A stretch of DNA of 64,000 nucleotides. It comes from Streptomyces sp. A0642. Its GTDB lineage: Bacteria > Actinomycetota > Actinomycetes > Streptomycetales > Streptomycetaceae. The stretch spans positions 62,001 through 126,000 of the forward strand of contig NZ_SSBL01000021.1 in the NCBI RefSeq assembly GCF_004795105.1. Direction: 5' to 3'. The position numbers and the translations under genes are program-made. Position 1 is the first letter of the stretch. Each line of letters opens with the position of its first letter. The notes under the pieces are model-generated. The model saw only the letters and a list, made by a program, of their open reading frames with translations, did not search any database and was not told where the DNA came from. This document shows positions 31,919 through 39,988 of the stretch, piece after piece.

Positions 31919-33538
31919 ATGAGGACCTCCCCCGCCCCGACCTCGCCTGCCCTGCGCGCCGCGGCCCTCGCCGCCACCGTGACCGTGCTGTTTCCCCTCG
32001 CCGGCTGCTCGGACGGGGGTGACGCGGAGTCGGCCGGCAGCTCGCAGGGCACTCCGCGGGCGGCCGAGGCCGCCGCGGCCACCACCCCCGCCGGCCTCAC
32101 CTCCCAGCAGCTGAAGTGGTCGCCGTGCCCGGCGCCTTCCCAGGCGCAGGGCGGCGGGGCCTCGCCGACCCCGCTGCCCGGCGGGGCCGTCTGGGAGTGC
32201 TCGTTCATGGAGGTCCCGCGCGACTACGCGAAGCCCGGGGGCGACACCATCGAGCTGGCGCTCATCCGCGCGAAGGCCATGGACCGGAAGAAGCGGATCG
32301 GCTCGCTCATCTTCAACTTCGGCGGCCCCGGCGCCTCCGGTGTCGCCACCCTGCCCGCGTTCGGCACGGACTACGACAAGCTCCGCACGCGCTACGACCT
32401 GGTGAGCTTCGACCCGCGCGGAGTCGGCCGCAGCGCCGGCGTGGAATGCGAGGACGACGCGCAGCTGGACGCACGGTACGAGGAGGACGGCACGCCCGAC
32501 GACGCGGCGGAGGAGAAGCGGTTCACCGAGGACACGAAGACCTATGTGGCCGCCTGCGAGAAGAACTCCGGCAAGGACCTCCCGTACGTGGGGACGACGA
32601 ACGCGGCCCGGGACATGGACCTGATGCGCCAGGCCCTGGGCGACGACAAGCTGCACTACTTCGGGATCTCGTACGGGACCGAACTGGGCGGCGTCTACGC
32701 GCACTTGTTCCCCGCGCACGTCGGAAGGGCGGTCCTGGACGCGGTGGTCGACCCGACGGAGGACGCGGAGCAGTCCTCGCTCGGGCAGGCCAAGGGCTTC
32801 CAGCTCGCGCTGGACGACTTCGCCAAGGACTGCGTGGACCGGGGCGACGCCTGCAAGCTGCCCGGTTCCACCGCGAAGGAGATCGAGCAGGGGGTGTCCG
32901 GGCTCCTGGAGCAGCTGGAGAAGAAGCCCGTGCCGGGCATCGGTTCCCGGAAGCTCACGCAGACGCAGGCCACCACCGGCATCGCGGCGGCGCTCTACTC
33001 CAAGGAGACCTGGCCCCTGCTCGAGCAGGGCCTGGACGAGGCGGACGGCGGCGACGGCGCCCTGCTCCTCGCACTCGCCGACTCCCTCAACGGCCGCTCC
33101 GAAGACGGCCATTACGACAACTCCGCCGCGGCCAACACCGCCATCAACTGCGCGGACTCCGAGGAGCGGTTCACCCTCGACGAGACCAAGGCGAAGCTGC
33201 CCGCCTTCCGCGACGCCTCACCGGTCTTCGGCGACTACCTCGGCTGGGGCCTGATGGCGTGCACGGACTGGCCGGTGGCGGGCGCCTGGAACACCCCGGA
33301 CGTGAGCGCGAAGGGCGCGGCCCCCGTCCTGGTCATCGGCAACACGGGCGACCCGGCGACTCCGTACGCGGGCGCGAAGGCGATGGCCGAGGAACTGGGC
33401 GAGGGCGTGGGCGTGGAGATGACGTACAGGGGCGAGGGCCATGGCGCGTACAACAGCGGCAACTCCTGTGTGCAGAAGGCGGTGGGCGGCTACCTGCTGG
33501 AGGGCAGGGTCCCGGCGGACGGAACCGTCTGCGGTTAG
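31919..33538 (+). CDS. Secreted lipoprotein alpha/beta hydrolase (tripeptidyl aminopeptidase-like)
   Basis: Protein of 539 aa with a lipobox signal peptide ending LFPLAGC near residue 28. It has an alpha/beta hydrolase fold with the nucleophile in GISYGTELGG, the oxyanion segment NFGGPGASG, and a C-terminal TAP-like domain with the catalytic Asp/His in GDPATPY and GEGHGAY. Homologues release N-terminal tripeptides or act on esters. The ATG at 31919 starts the signal peptide; the frame is open from 31820. It is a close paralogue of the next gene, 69 bp downstream. Confidence 0.9.
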   Translation: MRTSPAPTSPALRAAALAATVTVLFPLAGCSDGGDAESAGSSQGTPRAAEAAAATTPAGLTSQQLKWSPCPAPSQAQGGGASPTPLPGGAVWECSFMEVPRDYAKPGGDTIELALIRAKAMDRKKRIGSLIFNFGGPGASGVATLPAFGTDYDKLRTRYDLVSFDPRGVGRSAGVECEDDAQLDARYEEDGTPDDAAEEKRFTEDTKTYVAACEKNSGKDLPYVGTTNAARDMDLMRQALGDDKLHYFGISYGTELGGVYAHLFPAHVGRAVLDAVVDPTEDAEQSSLGQAKGFQLALDDFAKDCVDRGDACKLPGSTAKEIEQGVSGLLEQLEKKPVPGIGSRKLTQTQATTGIAAALYSKETWPLLEQGLDEADGGDGALLLALADSLNGRSEDGHYDNSAAANTAINCADSEERFTLDETKAKLPAFRDASPVFGDYLGWGLMACTDWPVAGAWNTPDVSAKGAAPVLVIGNTGDPATPYAGAKAMAEELGEGVGVEMTYRGEGHGAYNSGNSCVQKAVGGYLLEGRVPADGTVCG

Positions 33539-33607
33539 CCCTCACCGGCGCCCGCCTACCATGGGCGCACTGCCGGACGGGCAGGCACGACGGGGAGGGA
33601 CGTACAC

Positions 33608-35194
33608 GTGGGCGCTTACGTACGGGCCGGGGCGCTGGCCGCTGCCGCACTGCTGCTGACAGGGGCGCTCGCCGGCTGCGAGGACGGCGCGGACGACAAG
33701 CCGGGGAGGGCGGGCGGGCCGCTGGACGGCACGACGGCTTCGTCCGCCGAGCCGTCGTCCGCCGCCCCCTCGGCCGACGCGGGCCCCAAGCCCCCGCCCA
33801 CGGCCCTCACTTCGCAGCGGCTGGACTGGAAGCGCTGCAAGGCCCCCGAGGGCGAAACCGCTCCGGGGCCGGCCTGGCGATGCGCGACGGTCAGGGTCCC
33901 GCTGGACTACGCGAAGCCGGAGAACGACACCATCGGGATCGCGCTGATCCGCAAGGAGGCCCGGGACAAGGGCCGGCGGCTCGGCTCGATGCTGTTCAAC
34001 TTCGGCGGGCCGGGCGGCTCGGGCGTCTCCATACTGCCGCGCGCCGCCGCTTCGTACGGGACGCTCAACTCCCGCTACGACCTGGTGGGTTTCGATCCGC
34101 GCGGGGTGGAGCGGAGCGCCGGGGTGCGGTGCCGCACGGACAAGGAGCAGGACACCGCCAACCGGGACGTCGACATGACGCCGGACACGGCGGCGGAGGA
34201 GGAGGCGTTCATGAAGGACGGCGCCGGCTTCGGCGCCGGCTGCGAGCGCCGCTCGGGCAAGGTCCTGCCTCACGTCGGCACGACGAACGCCGCCCGGGAC
34301 ATGGACCTGATCCGCGAGGTCCTCGGCGACCGGAAGCTGACGTACTTCGGCATGTCGTACGGCACCGAGCTGGGCGGCACCTACGCGCACCTCTTCCCGG
34401 CGAAGGTCGGCCGCACCGTGTTCGACGCCGTCGTCGACCCGACCGCGGACTCCACGGGTCACGCGCGCAACCAGACGACCGGCTTCCAGCGGGCACTGGA
34501 GAACTACCTCAAGGACCGCGGCCAGGACCCCGGGAAGGGCACGCGGCGCATCGCCGCCCTGCTGAAGCGGATCGACGCCAGGCCGCTGCCGACCGGTACG
34601 GGACGCAAGCTCAACGAGTCGCTGGCGATCACCGGAATCGTGCTGCCGCTGTACTCCAAGGACAACTGGCCGGTGCTCACGCAGGCCCTGGACGAGGCGG
34701 AGAACGGAAACGGCGCCACGCTGCTGCAGCTCGCCGACTCGTACAACGGGCGTGACGGGAAGGGCCACTACGACACCCAGAACCACTCCCAGCGGGCGAT
34801 TTCCTGCGCGGACAGCAAGGCCAGGCCGACGGCGGCCGAGGCGCGCGCGTTGCTGCCCGAGTTCACCGGGATCTCCCCTGTGTTCGGCCCGTTCCTGGCC
34901 TGGGACACCGCGGGCTGGTGTTCCCACTGGCCGGTGGCCGGCGAGCACGACACCCCGGAGGCGAGCGCACCCGGCGCCGGACCCGTCCTGGTCGTGGGGA
35001 CGACCGGCGACCCGGCGACGCCGTACGAGGGTGCGCGGAAGATGGCGGACGAGCTGGGCGAGGGCGTCGGCGTCCTGCTCACCAACAAGGGCGAGGGGCA
35101 CGGCGCCTATGGGGTGAGCAGCTGTGTGACGTCGACCGTGAACGCGTACTTCCTGGACGGGAAGGTGCCGGCGGACGGCAAGACCTGCTCGTAG
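33608..35194 (+). CDS. Secreted lipoprotein alpha/beta hydrolase (paralogue)
   Basis: Protein of 528 aa. Lipobox signal ends LTGALAGC, followed by a disordered Ser/Ala-rich segment. Nucleophile in GMSYGTELGG, oxyanion loop NFGGPGGSG, and C-terminal GDPATPYEG and KGEGHGAY provide Asp and His. Sequence and motif order closely match the upstream gene, indicating a tandem duplication. The GTG start lies after GGGAGGG. The unit ends in an 18-bp hairpin. Confidence 0.9.
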   Translation: MGAYVRAGALAAAALLLTGALAGCEDGADDKPGRAGGPLDGTTASSAEPSSAAPSADAGPKPPPTALTSQRLDWKRCKAPEGETAPGPAWRCATVRVPLDYAKPENDTIGIALIRKEARDKGRRLGSMLFNFGGPGGSGVSILPRAAASYGTLNSRYDLVGFDPRGVERSAGVRCRTDKEQDTANRDVDMTPDTAAEEEAFMKDGAGFGAGCERRSGKVLPHVGTTNAARDMDLIREVLGDRKLTYFGMSYGTELGGTYAHLFPAKVGRTVFDAVVDPTADSTGHARNQTTGFQRALENYLKDRGQDPGKGTRRIAALLKRIDARPLPTGTGRKLNESLAITGIVLPLYSKDNWPVLTQALDEAENGNGATLLQLADSYNGRDGKGHYDTQNHSQRAISCADSKARPTAAEARALLPEFTGISPVFGPFLAWDTAGWCSHWPVAGEHDTPEASAPGAGPVLVVGTTGDPATPYEGARKMADELGEGVGVLLTNKGEGHGAYGVSSCVTSTVNAYFLDGKVPADGKTCS

Positions 35195-35212
35195 CGCGGC
35201 CGCACCGCACGC

Positions 35213-35251
35213 CGAAGGGGCCGGCCCGCATCATGCGGGCCGGCCCCTTCG
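35213..35251. terminator. Bidirectional hairpin terminator
   Basis: A perfect 18-bp stem (CGAAGGGGCCGGCCCGCA and complement) encloses a three-base loop between the convergent hydrolase and moeZ genes. It is the longest perfect stem noticed in the window. Confidence 0.9.
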
Positions 35252-35264
35252 AAACATACGGCGT

Positions 35265-36443
35265 TCAGTACACCGGCTTCTCGGGCTCGATCGTGTTGAC
35301 CCAGCCGATCACGCCGCCGCCCACGTGCACCGCGTCGGCGAAGCCCGCCGACTTGAGGACCGCGAGGACCTCGGCGCTGCGGACACCGGTCTTGCAGTGC
35401 AGCACGATGCGCTTGTCCTGCGGGAGGTCCTGGAGGGCGTTGCCCATCAGGAACTCGTTCTTCGGGATCAGCTTCGCGCCGGGGATCGAGACGATCTCGT
35501 ACTCGTTCGGCTCGCGGACGTCGATGATCTCGATCTTCTCGTCCGCGTCGATCCACTCCTTGAGCTGCTTGGGAGTGATCGTGGAGCCGAGCGCCGCCTC
35601 CTGGGCCTCCTCGGACACGACGCCGCAGAAGGCCTCGTAGTCGATGAGCTCGGTGACGGTCGGGTTCTCGCCGCAGACCGCGCAGTCGGGGTCCTTGCGG
35701 ACCTTGACCTGGCGGTACTGCATCTCCAGCGCGTCGTAGATCATCAGCCGGCCGACGAGCGGGTCACCGATGCCGGCGAGCAGCTTGATGGCCTCGTTGA
35801 CCTGGATGGAGCCGATGGACGCGCAGAGCACGCCCAGGACACCGCCCTCGGCGCAGGAGGGAACCATGCCGGGGGGCGGCGGCTCCGGGTAGAGGCAGCG
35901 GTAGCAGGGACCGTGCTCGGACCAGAAGACGGACGCCTGGCCGTCGAACCGGTAGATCGAGCCCCAGACGTAGGGCTTGTTCAGGAGCACCGCGGCGTCG
36001 TTGACGAGATAGCGGGTGGCGAAGTTGTCCGTGCCGTCCACGATCAGGTCGTACTGGGCGAAGATCTCCATCACGTTCTCGGCTTCGAGCCGTTCCTCGT
36101 GAAGGATCACGTTGACCAGGGGGTTGATGCCCAGCACCGAGTCCTTGGCGGACTGGGCCTTGGACCGGCCGATGTCGGCCTGGCTGTGGATGATCTGGCG
36201 CTGCAGGTTCGACTCGTCGACCTCGTCGAACTCCACGATGCCGAGCGTTCCGACACCGGCGGCGGCCAGGTACATCAGAGCCGGGGAGCCGAGACCGCCG
36301 GCGCCCACACAGAGCACCTTCGCGTTCTTCAGCCGCTTCTGTCCGTCCATCCCGACATCCGGGATGATCAGGTGGCGGGAGTACCTGCGGACCTCGTCGA
36401 CGGTGAGCTCAGCAGCTGGCTCGACCAGGGGTGGCAGCGACAC
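35265..36443 (-). CDS. moeZ: Adenylyltransferase/sulfurtransferase MoeZ
   Basis: Protein of 392 aa with an E1-like ThiF/MoeB domain (ATP motif VGAGGLGSPA, Arg finger NLQRQ, zinc Cys CYRC and CAVC) joined to a C-terminal rhodanese domain with active loop CKTGVRS. It adenylates and thiocarboxylates small sulfur-carrier proteins used for molybdopterin, thio-sugar and cysteine (CysO-type) synthesis. The upstream SigR-type promoter suggests induction by thiol stress. MoaE is at 2174-2644. Confidence 0.95.
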   Translation of the reverse strand: MSLPPLVEPAAELTVDEVRRYSRHLIIPDVGMDGQKRLKNAKVLCVGAGGLGSPALMYLAAAGVGTLGIVEFDEVDESNLQRQIIHSQADIGRSKAQSAKDSVLGINPLVNVILHEERLEAENVMEIFAQYDLIVDGTDNFATRYLVNDAAVLLNKPYVWGSIYRFDGQASVFWSEHGPCYRCLYPEPPPPGMVPSCAEGGVLGVLCASIGSIQVNEAIKLLAGIGDPLVGRLMIYDALEMQYRQVKVRKDPDCAVCGENPTVTELIDYEAFCGVVSEEAQEAALGSTITPKQLKEWIDADEKIEIIDVREPNEYEIVSIPGAKLIPKNEFLMGNALQDLPQDKRIVLHCKTGVRSAEVLAVLKSAGFADAVHVGGGVIGWVNTIEPEKPVY

Positions 36444-36509
36444 AGGAACCTCAACAATGCAGGTGGTCGGTTTCTACGTACTTCGGCTACGTACGGTTGT
36501 TCTTGCCGT

Positions 36510-36535
36510 AACACTGCCACGCCCCCTCTCATTCC
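36510..36535 (-). promoter_or_regulatory. SigR-type promoter of moeZ
   Basis: On the minus strand GGAAT (36535-36531), an 18-base spacer, then GTT (36512-36510), a full match to the SigR consensus, 67 bases upstream of the moeZ ATG. It overlaps the last bases of the preceding glycosidase gene. moeB/moeZ is a reported SigR target in S. coelicolor, from memory. Confidence 0.82.
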
Positions 36536-37371
36536 GAGATAGCCGGTCCGATCCGCGAGACGATTTCGTCCCAGTACCTGGGCAGTGTCGCAAATGGATC
36601 GCTTTGCCCGCGTCCGCTGACGGGATCGGCCTCGCCGGTGCGGTCCGTGAAGAAGATCGTCCCCGCTCCCTGCCAGCGGGCGATCCGCATCGCCTCCTCC
36701 AGGTGCGTGCGCGGGACACCGTGGACGAAGTGGGCGAAACGGCCGGGCGGATAGGCGGCGGTCCATTCCGCGACCTGCGACCAGCGGTAGTCGGTCCACG
36801 CCCCGCGAAAGGTGACGAGCTGGTCGGCGGCCTCCGCGTAGCCCGGGTACGGGTGCGTGTCGTGGCCGAGCACGAGGTAGCCACCGCGCCGCCCGCGGCC
36901 GCTGTCCGCCAGGAGGGCGGTCAGGGCACCGGTGAGGCGGCGGACGGCGGGGAGGTCCGGGCGGCCGGCCGGGCAGCGGTCGAGGTAGAAGCCGTCGACG
37001 CGGTACCAGTCCCGGTAGGACCGCGCGTCGGCGATGAGCTCGCCGAAGGGCCGTTGCCCGTGGGCCAGGTCGAGCCGGCCGAGCAGCCGGCCGCCCGAGG
37101 CCCGCACGGAGTCGAGCGGCTCCTCGCCGTGCACGGCCCGTTCGCGGGCGTTGCGGAGCCGGCCCGCGGCTTCCAGGCAGTGCGGGTCGGGGCGGGTGCC
37201 GGGGCCGTTGTCGATGTCCAGGACGGCCCAGTGCAGCGGGGTACCGGGACGGCTGAGTTCGGCCCATTCGGCGGGGGCGAGCAGCGGGTGGGCGCAGCCG
37301 GGGACGCCGAAGCCGAGCTGCCCGGCGCCGCTGGTCCGGCGGGCCGTGCCGGTGCTGGTCAGATACGGCAC
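36529..37371 (-). CDS. Spherulation-specific family 4 (Spherulin-4, GH135-like) glycosidase
   Basis: Protein of 280 aa of the Spherulin-4 family, TIM-barrel proteins related to Sph3, a hydrolase of the fungal cationic polysaccharide galactosaminogalactan. The barrel strands are visible, with acidic residues in WAVLDIDNGPG, VDGFYLDRCP and GHDTHPYPG. No signal peptide is evident, which is unexpected for an exopolysaccharide hydrolase. The start overlaps the epimerase stop by 13 bp, so it is coupled to it and is the last gene of a four-gene operon. Activity on a GalN/GalNAc polymer is inference. Confidence 0.8.
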   Translation of the reverse strand: MPYLTSTGTARRTSGAGQLGFGVPGCAHPLLAPAEWAELSRPGTPLHWAVLDIDNGPGTRPDPHCLEAAGRLRNARERAVHGEEPLDSVRASGGRLLGRLDLAHGQRPFGELIADARSYRDWYRVDGFYLDRCPAGRPDLPAVRRLTGALTALLADSGRGRRGGYLVLGHDTHPYPGYAEAADQLVTFRGAWTDYRWSQVAEWTAAYPPGRFAHFVHGVPRTHLEEAMRIARWQGAGTIFFTDRTGEADPVSGRGQSDPFATLPRYWDEIVSRIGPAISE

Positions 37372-38324
37372 GCCGCCTCCATCCAGATGTCGGCGAGGGA
37401 CTCCTCCAGATTGATCCGGGGGCGCCAGCCGAGCCGGTCCCTGGCGGTGCGGACGTCGGCCTGCTGCCAGGCTCCGCAGCCGTCGGGGTAGGGGGACGGA
37501 GTGACGGACAGGTGTTCCATGACCGATTCCGCGGAGGTGCGCGGGGCGCCGATGGGCAGGCGGGCGGGGGGCGTGTCCAGCTCGTGGAGAGCGCCGGCGT
37601 ATCCGGCGACCTTGGCGAGTACGGCCGCGGCGTCGCGCAGGCGCACGGCCCGGCCGGTGCCGATGTTGACGACGCCCTGCGCGGCGGAGAGCGAGGCGGC
37701 GTGCACGGCGCGCGCGACATCGCGCACGTCGACGAAGTCCCGCTGGACGCCGAGACCGCTGAGCTTCAGTTCGCCGTCGCCGGACTGCATGGCGCGGCGC
37801 ATCGCCTCGGCGAGCCGGCCGAGCGGGGATCCGGCCGGGGTGCCCGGGCCGACCGGCGAGAAGACCCGCAGCACCACGGCGTCGAGGCCGGAGCCGAGGA
37901 CGAGTTCGGTGGCGGCGAGTTTGCTGACCCCGTACGGGCCGCCGGGGCGCGGGATGGCGTCCTCGGCCGTGGAGGATCCGGGCTGCGAGGGCCCGTACTC
38001 CGAGGAACAGCCGACCTGGACCAGCCGGGCGGTGCAGCCGCTGCGCCGCATCGCCTCGCAGACGGTGGCGACGGCGACGGTGTTGTGCCGGGTCAGGTCG
38101 CGGGCCCCGCCCCGGGTGGCGCCGGCGCAGTTGACGACGACTCCGGGGTGGACGGCGTCCAGGAAGCGGGTGAGCGCTCCGGGGCTGCCGCCGGCGAGGT
38201 CGAACCGCACGTCGGCGTCGTCGCCGCGGCCGAGCGCCGTGAGGTGGACGGCCGGGTCGGCGAGCAGCCGGTCGGCCACGAACCGGCCGAGGAAGCCGTT
38301 GGCTCCGAGCAGCAGCACCCTCAT
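37359..38324 (-). CDS. NAD-dependent sugar epimerase/dehydratase
   Basis: Extended SDR of 321 aa with the Rossmann motif GANGFLG at residues 7-13 and the catalytic YGVSK (YxxxK) motif. C-terminal sequence matches nucleotide-sugar epimerases such as UDP-glucose/UDP-GlcNAc 4-epimerases or dTDP-sugar reductases. The ATG at 38324 has GAGGGGG just upstream; the long frame to 38942 is shadow. It overlaps the glycosidase gene. In this operon it could supply a UDP-Gal or UDP-GalNAc-type donor. Confidence 0.88.
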   Translation of the reverse strand: MRVLLLGANGFLGRFVADRLLADPAVHLTALGRGDDADVRFDLAGGSPGALTRFLDAVHPGVVVNCAGATRGGARDLTRHNTVAVATVCEAMRRSGCTARLVQVGCSSEYGPSQPGSSTAEDAIPRPGGPYGVSKLAATELVLGSGLDAVVLRVFSPVGPGTPAGSPLGRLAEAMRRAMQSGDGELKLSGLGVQRDFVDVRDVARAVHAASLSAAQGVVNIGTGRAVRLRDAAAVLAKVAGYAGALHELDTPPARLPIGAPRTSAESVMEHLSVTPSPYPDGCGAWQQADVRTARDRLGWRPRINLEESLADIWMEAACRI

Positions 38325-38467
38325 CGCGCGCCCCCTCGGTGCCGACGGCGGGTTGCCGGTGCGGGGGATCGGTGGGTCATGTCCGGTGTCTCCTTGGGGC
38401 GGTTGGGTTCGGTACGGGAAGGGGCCCGCGGCGTCGGCTCCGCAGGGGTGTGTGGCGTGGGCGCCGG

Positions 38468-39847
38468 TCAGACGGCGGTGTGGGCGGACGCCCGGGAGAG
38501 GGCGACGGTGGCGGTGGCCAGCAGCCCCAGCGCGGCGGCGCCGCAGGCGAGGGCGGGTACGGCCCCGGTGCCGCCGGCGGCGACGAGCGCCTCGACGGGC
38601 CGGGCGAGGGGGTGGAGGCCGGGCAGCCGGCCGGCCAGGAGGAGGGCGGGGGTGGCGGCTTCGACGGCGCAGGCGGCGGCGAGGCCGGTGGCGGCCGGTT
38701 CGGGGAAGCCGTGGACGGTGAGGAGCCGGGCCAGCAGGAGGAGCACGCCGAGCGCCGCCGCCCCGGCGTGGGCGCCGCCCGGGCCGATCCCGAGGCGGGC
38801 CAGGTACAGCAGCCCGCCGAGGACGCAGAGGAAGGAGGCGACGGCGGCGAACAGCAGGGGGCGCACGCCCGCGGCGAACTCCTCCAGTGCGCGGCTGCCG
38901 TGGAGTCTGCGGTGCGCGTGTACGGCGAAGAGGTGGGCGCACCAGGCCGCGGGGGCGACCGCGACGGCGAGCCCGAGGAGCGGCGCCGGCGTGATGTCCC
39001 AGGGCCCTTCGGGGCCGCCGCTGAGGACCTGGTCAAGCAGGGCGTCGCCGTACAGGACGTAGCCGAGCAGCCAGCACACGGACAGTCCGGCGGCGCCCGG
39101 CGAACGCCCTTCGGCGCGGAGCGGCCCGGTGCGCAGGGCCAGGGCGAGCCCGATGAGCGCGAGGAGCCCGCCCCCGGTGCCGACGGCGAGCCGCGACCCG
39201 CCGTCGAGGAGTCCCTCGGCGAGCCGCAGCGCGATGAGGGTCGCGAGGCAGGCGGCGCCCGGCAGCAGGGCCCGGAGCGACCACGCGGCGCGTGTCCCGA
39301 TGTCGCGCGCCGGGGTGCACACCGCCCCCACGGGCTCCCCCGGGACGCCCGGCACCCGTGCGAACAGTTCCTCGGCGAGCGAGAACACGTCCCGGTGCCG
39401 GTAGCGGGCGGCGGTGCGGTCGGTGACCCCGTGGGCCTCCAGCCCGGCGGCGATCTCCAGGGGGTCGACGGCGCGCTCGCAGAGCTCGCGGTGCCGGTAC
39501 ATGAGGGAGGTCACCGGGTCGGCGGGCCCGCGCCGCCCGGTGGCGAGCTTGCGCGCCGGGGCGGTGTGGGCGATCTCGGGGGCCCGTTGCGCGGAGCCGC
39601 CGGACGGCGGCGGGCCCTCGGCCACGGCCGGCGCGGGGGCCTCGGCCCTGGTCGGGGCGGGGGCGCCGGGAGGCGCCGGGTCCACGGCGGACGCCGGATC
39701 CCCGGCGGTCACCGACGCGGGACCGCCCGGACGCGCCGGAGCCTCGGCGGTGGTCGGCGCGGGGCTCGCGGCCGTGGTCGGCGCGGGACCGCCCGCGGAT
39801 GCCACCGCCCCGGCGGTGGTCAGCGTGTCATCGGATTCCGGGCTCAT
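38468..39847 (-). CDS. Multipass integral membrane protein, PelF-type operon
   Basis: Protein of 459 aa. Residues 1-100 are low-complexity Ala/Pro/Thr, with repeated APAPTTAE-like units. A cytoplasmic segment with a helical YRHRELCERAV motif follows, and then about eight or nine membrane helices run from residue 190 to 451. The ATG at 39847 has GGAGGA six bases upstream. No close family recognised: it is not an obvious PelG. By position, between a glycosyltransferase and an epimerase, it may export or help assemble the polymer. Confidence 0.75.
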   Translation of the reverse strand: MSPESDDTLTTAGAVASAGGPAPTTAASPAPTTAEAPARPGGPASVTAGDPASAVDPAPPGAPAPTRAEAPAPAVAEGPPPSGGSAQRAPEIAHTAPARKLATGRRGPADPVTSLMYRHRELCERAVDPLEIAAGLEAHGVTDRTAARYRHRDVFSLAEELFARVPGVPGEPVGAVCTPARDIGTRAAWSLRALLPGAACLATLIALRLAEGLLDGGSRLAVGTGGGLLALIGLALALRTGPLRAEGRSPGAAGLSVCWLLGYVLYGDALLDQVLSGGPEGPWDITPAPLLGLAVAVAPAAWCAHLFAVHAHRRLHGSRALEEFAAGVRPLLFAAVASFLCVLGGLLYLARLGIGPGGAHAGAAALGVLLLLARLLTVHGFPEPAATGLAAACAVEAATPALLLAGRLPGLHPLARPVEALVAAGGTGAVPALACGAAALGLLATATVALSRASAHTAV

Positions 39848-39988
39848 CGTCGTTCCTCCGTGCTCTTCGCCGCATGCGCCGGTTCCACGGGAGCGCTCGG
39901 CACGCCAGGGGCGCCGATCCCCCCGGGTGCACCCGGTGCACCGGACGGACCCGGCCGGTCGGGGCGGCGCGGCGCGGCCGCCTTCCGG

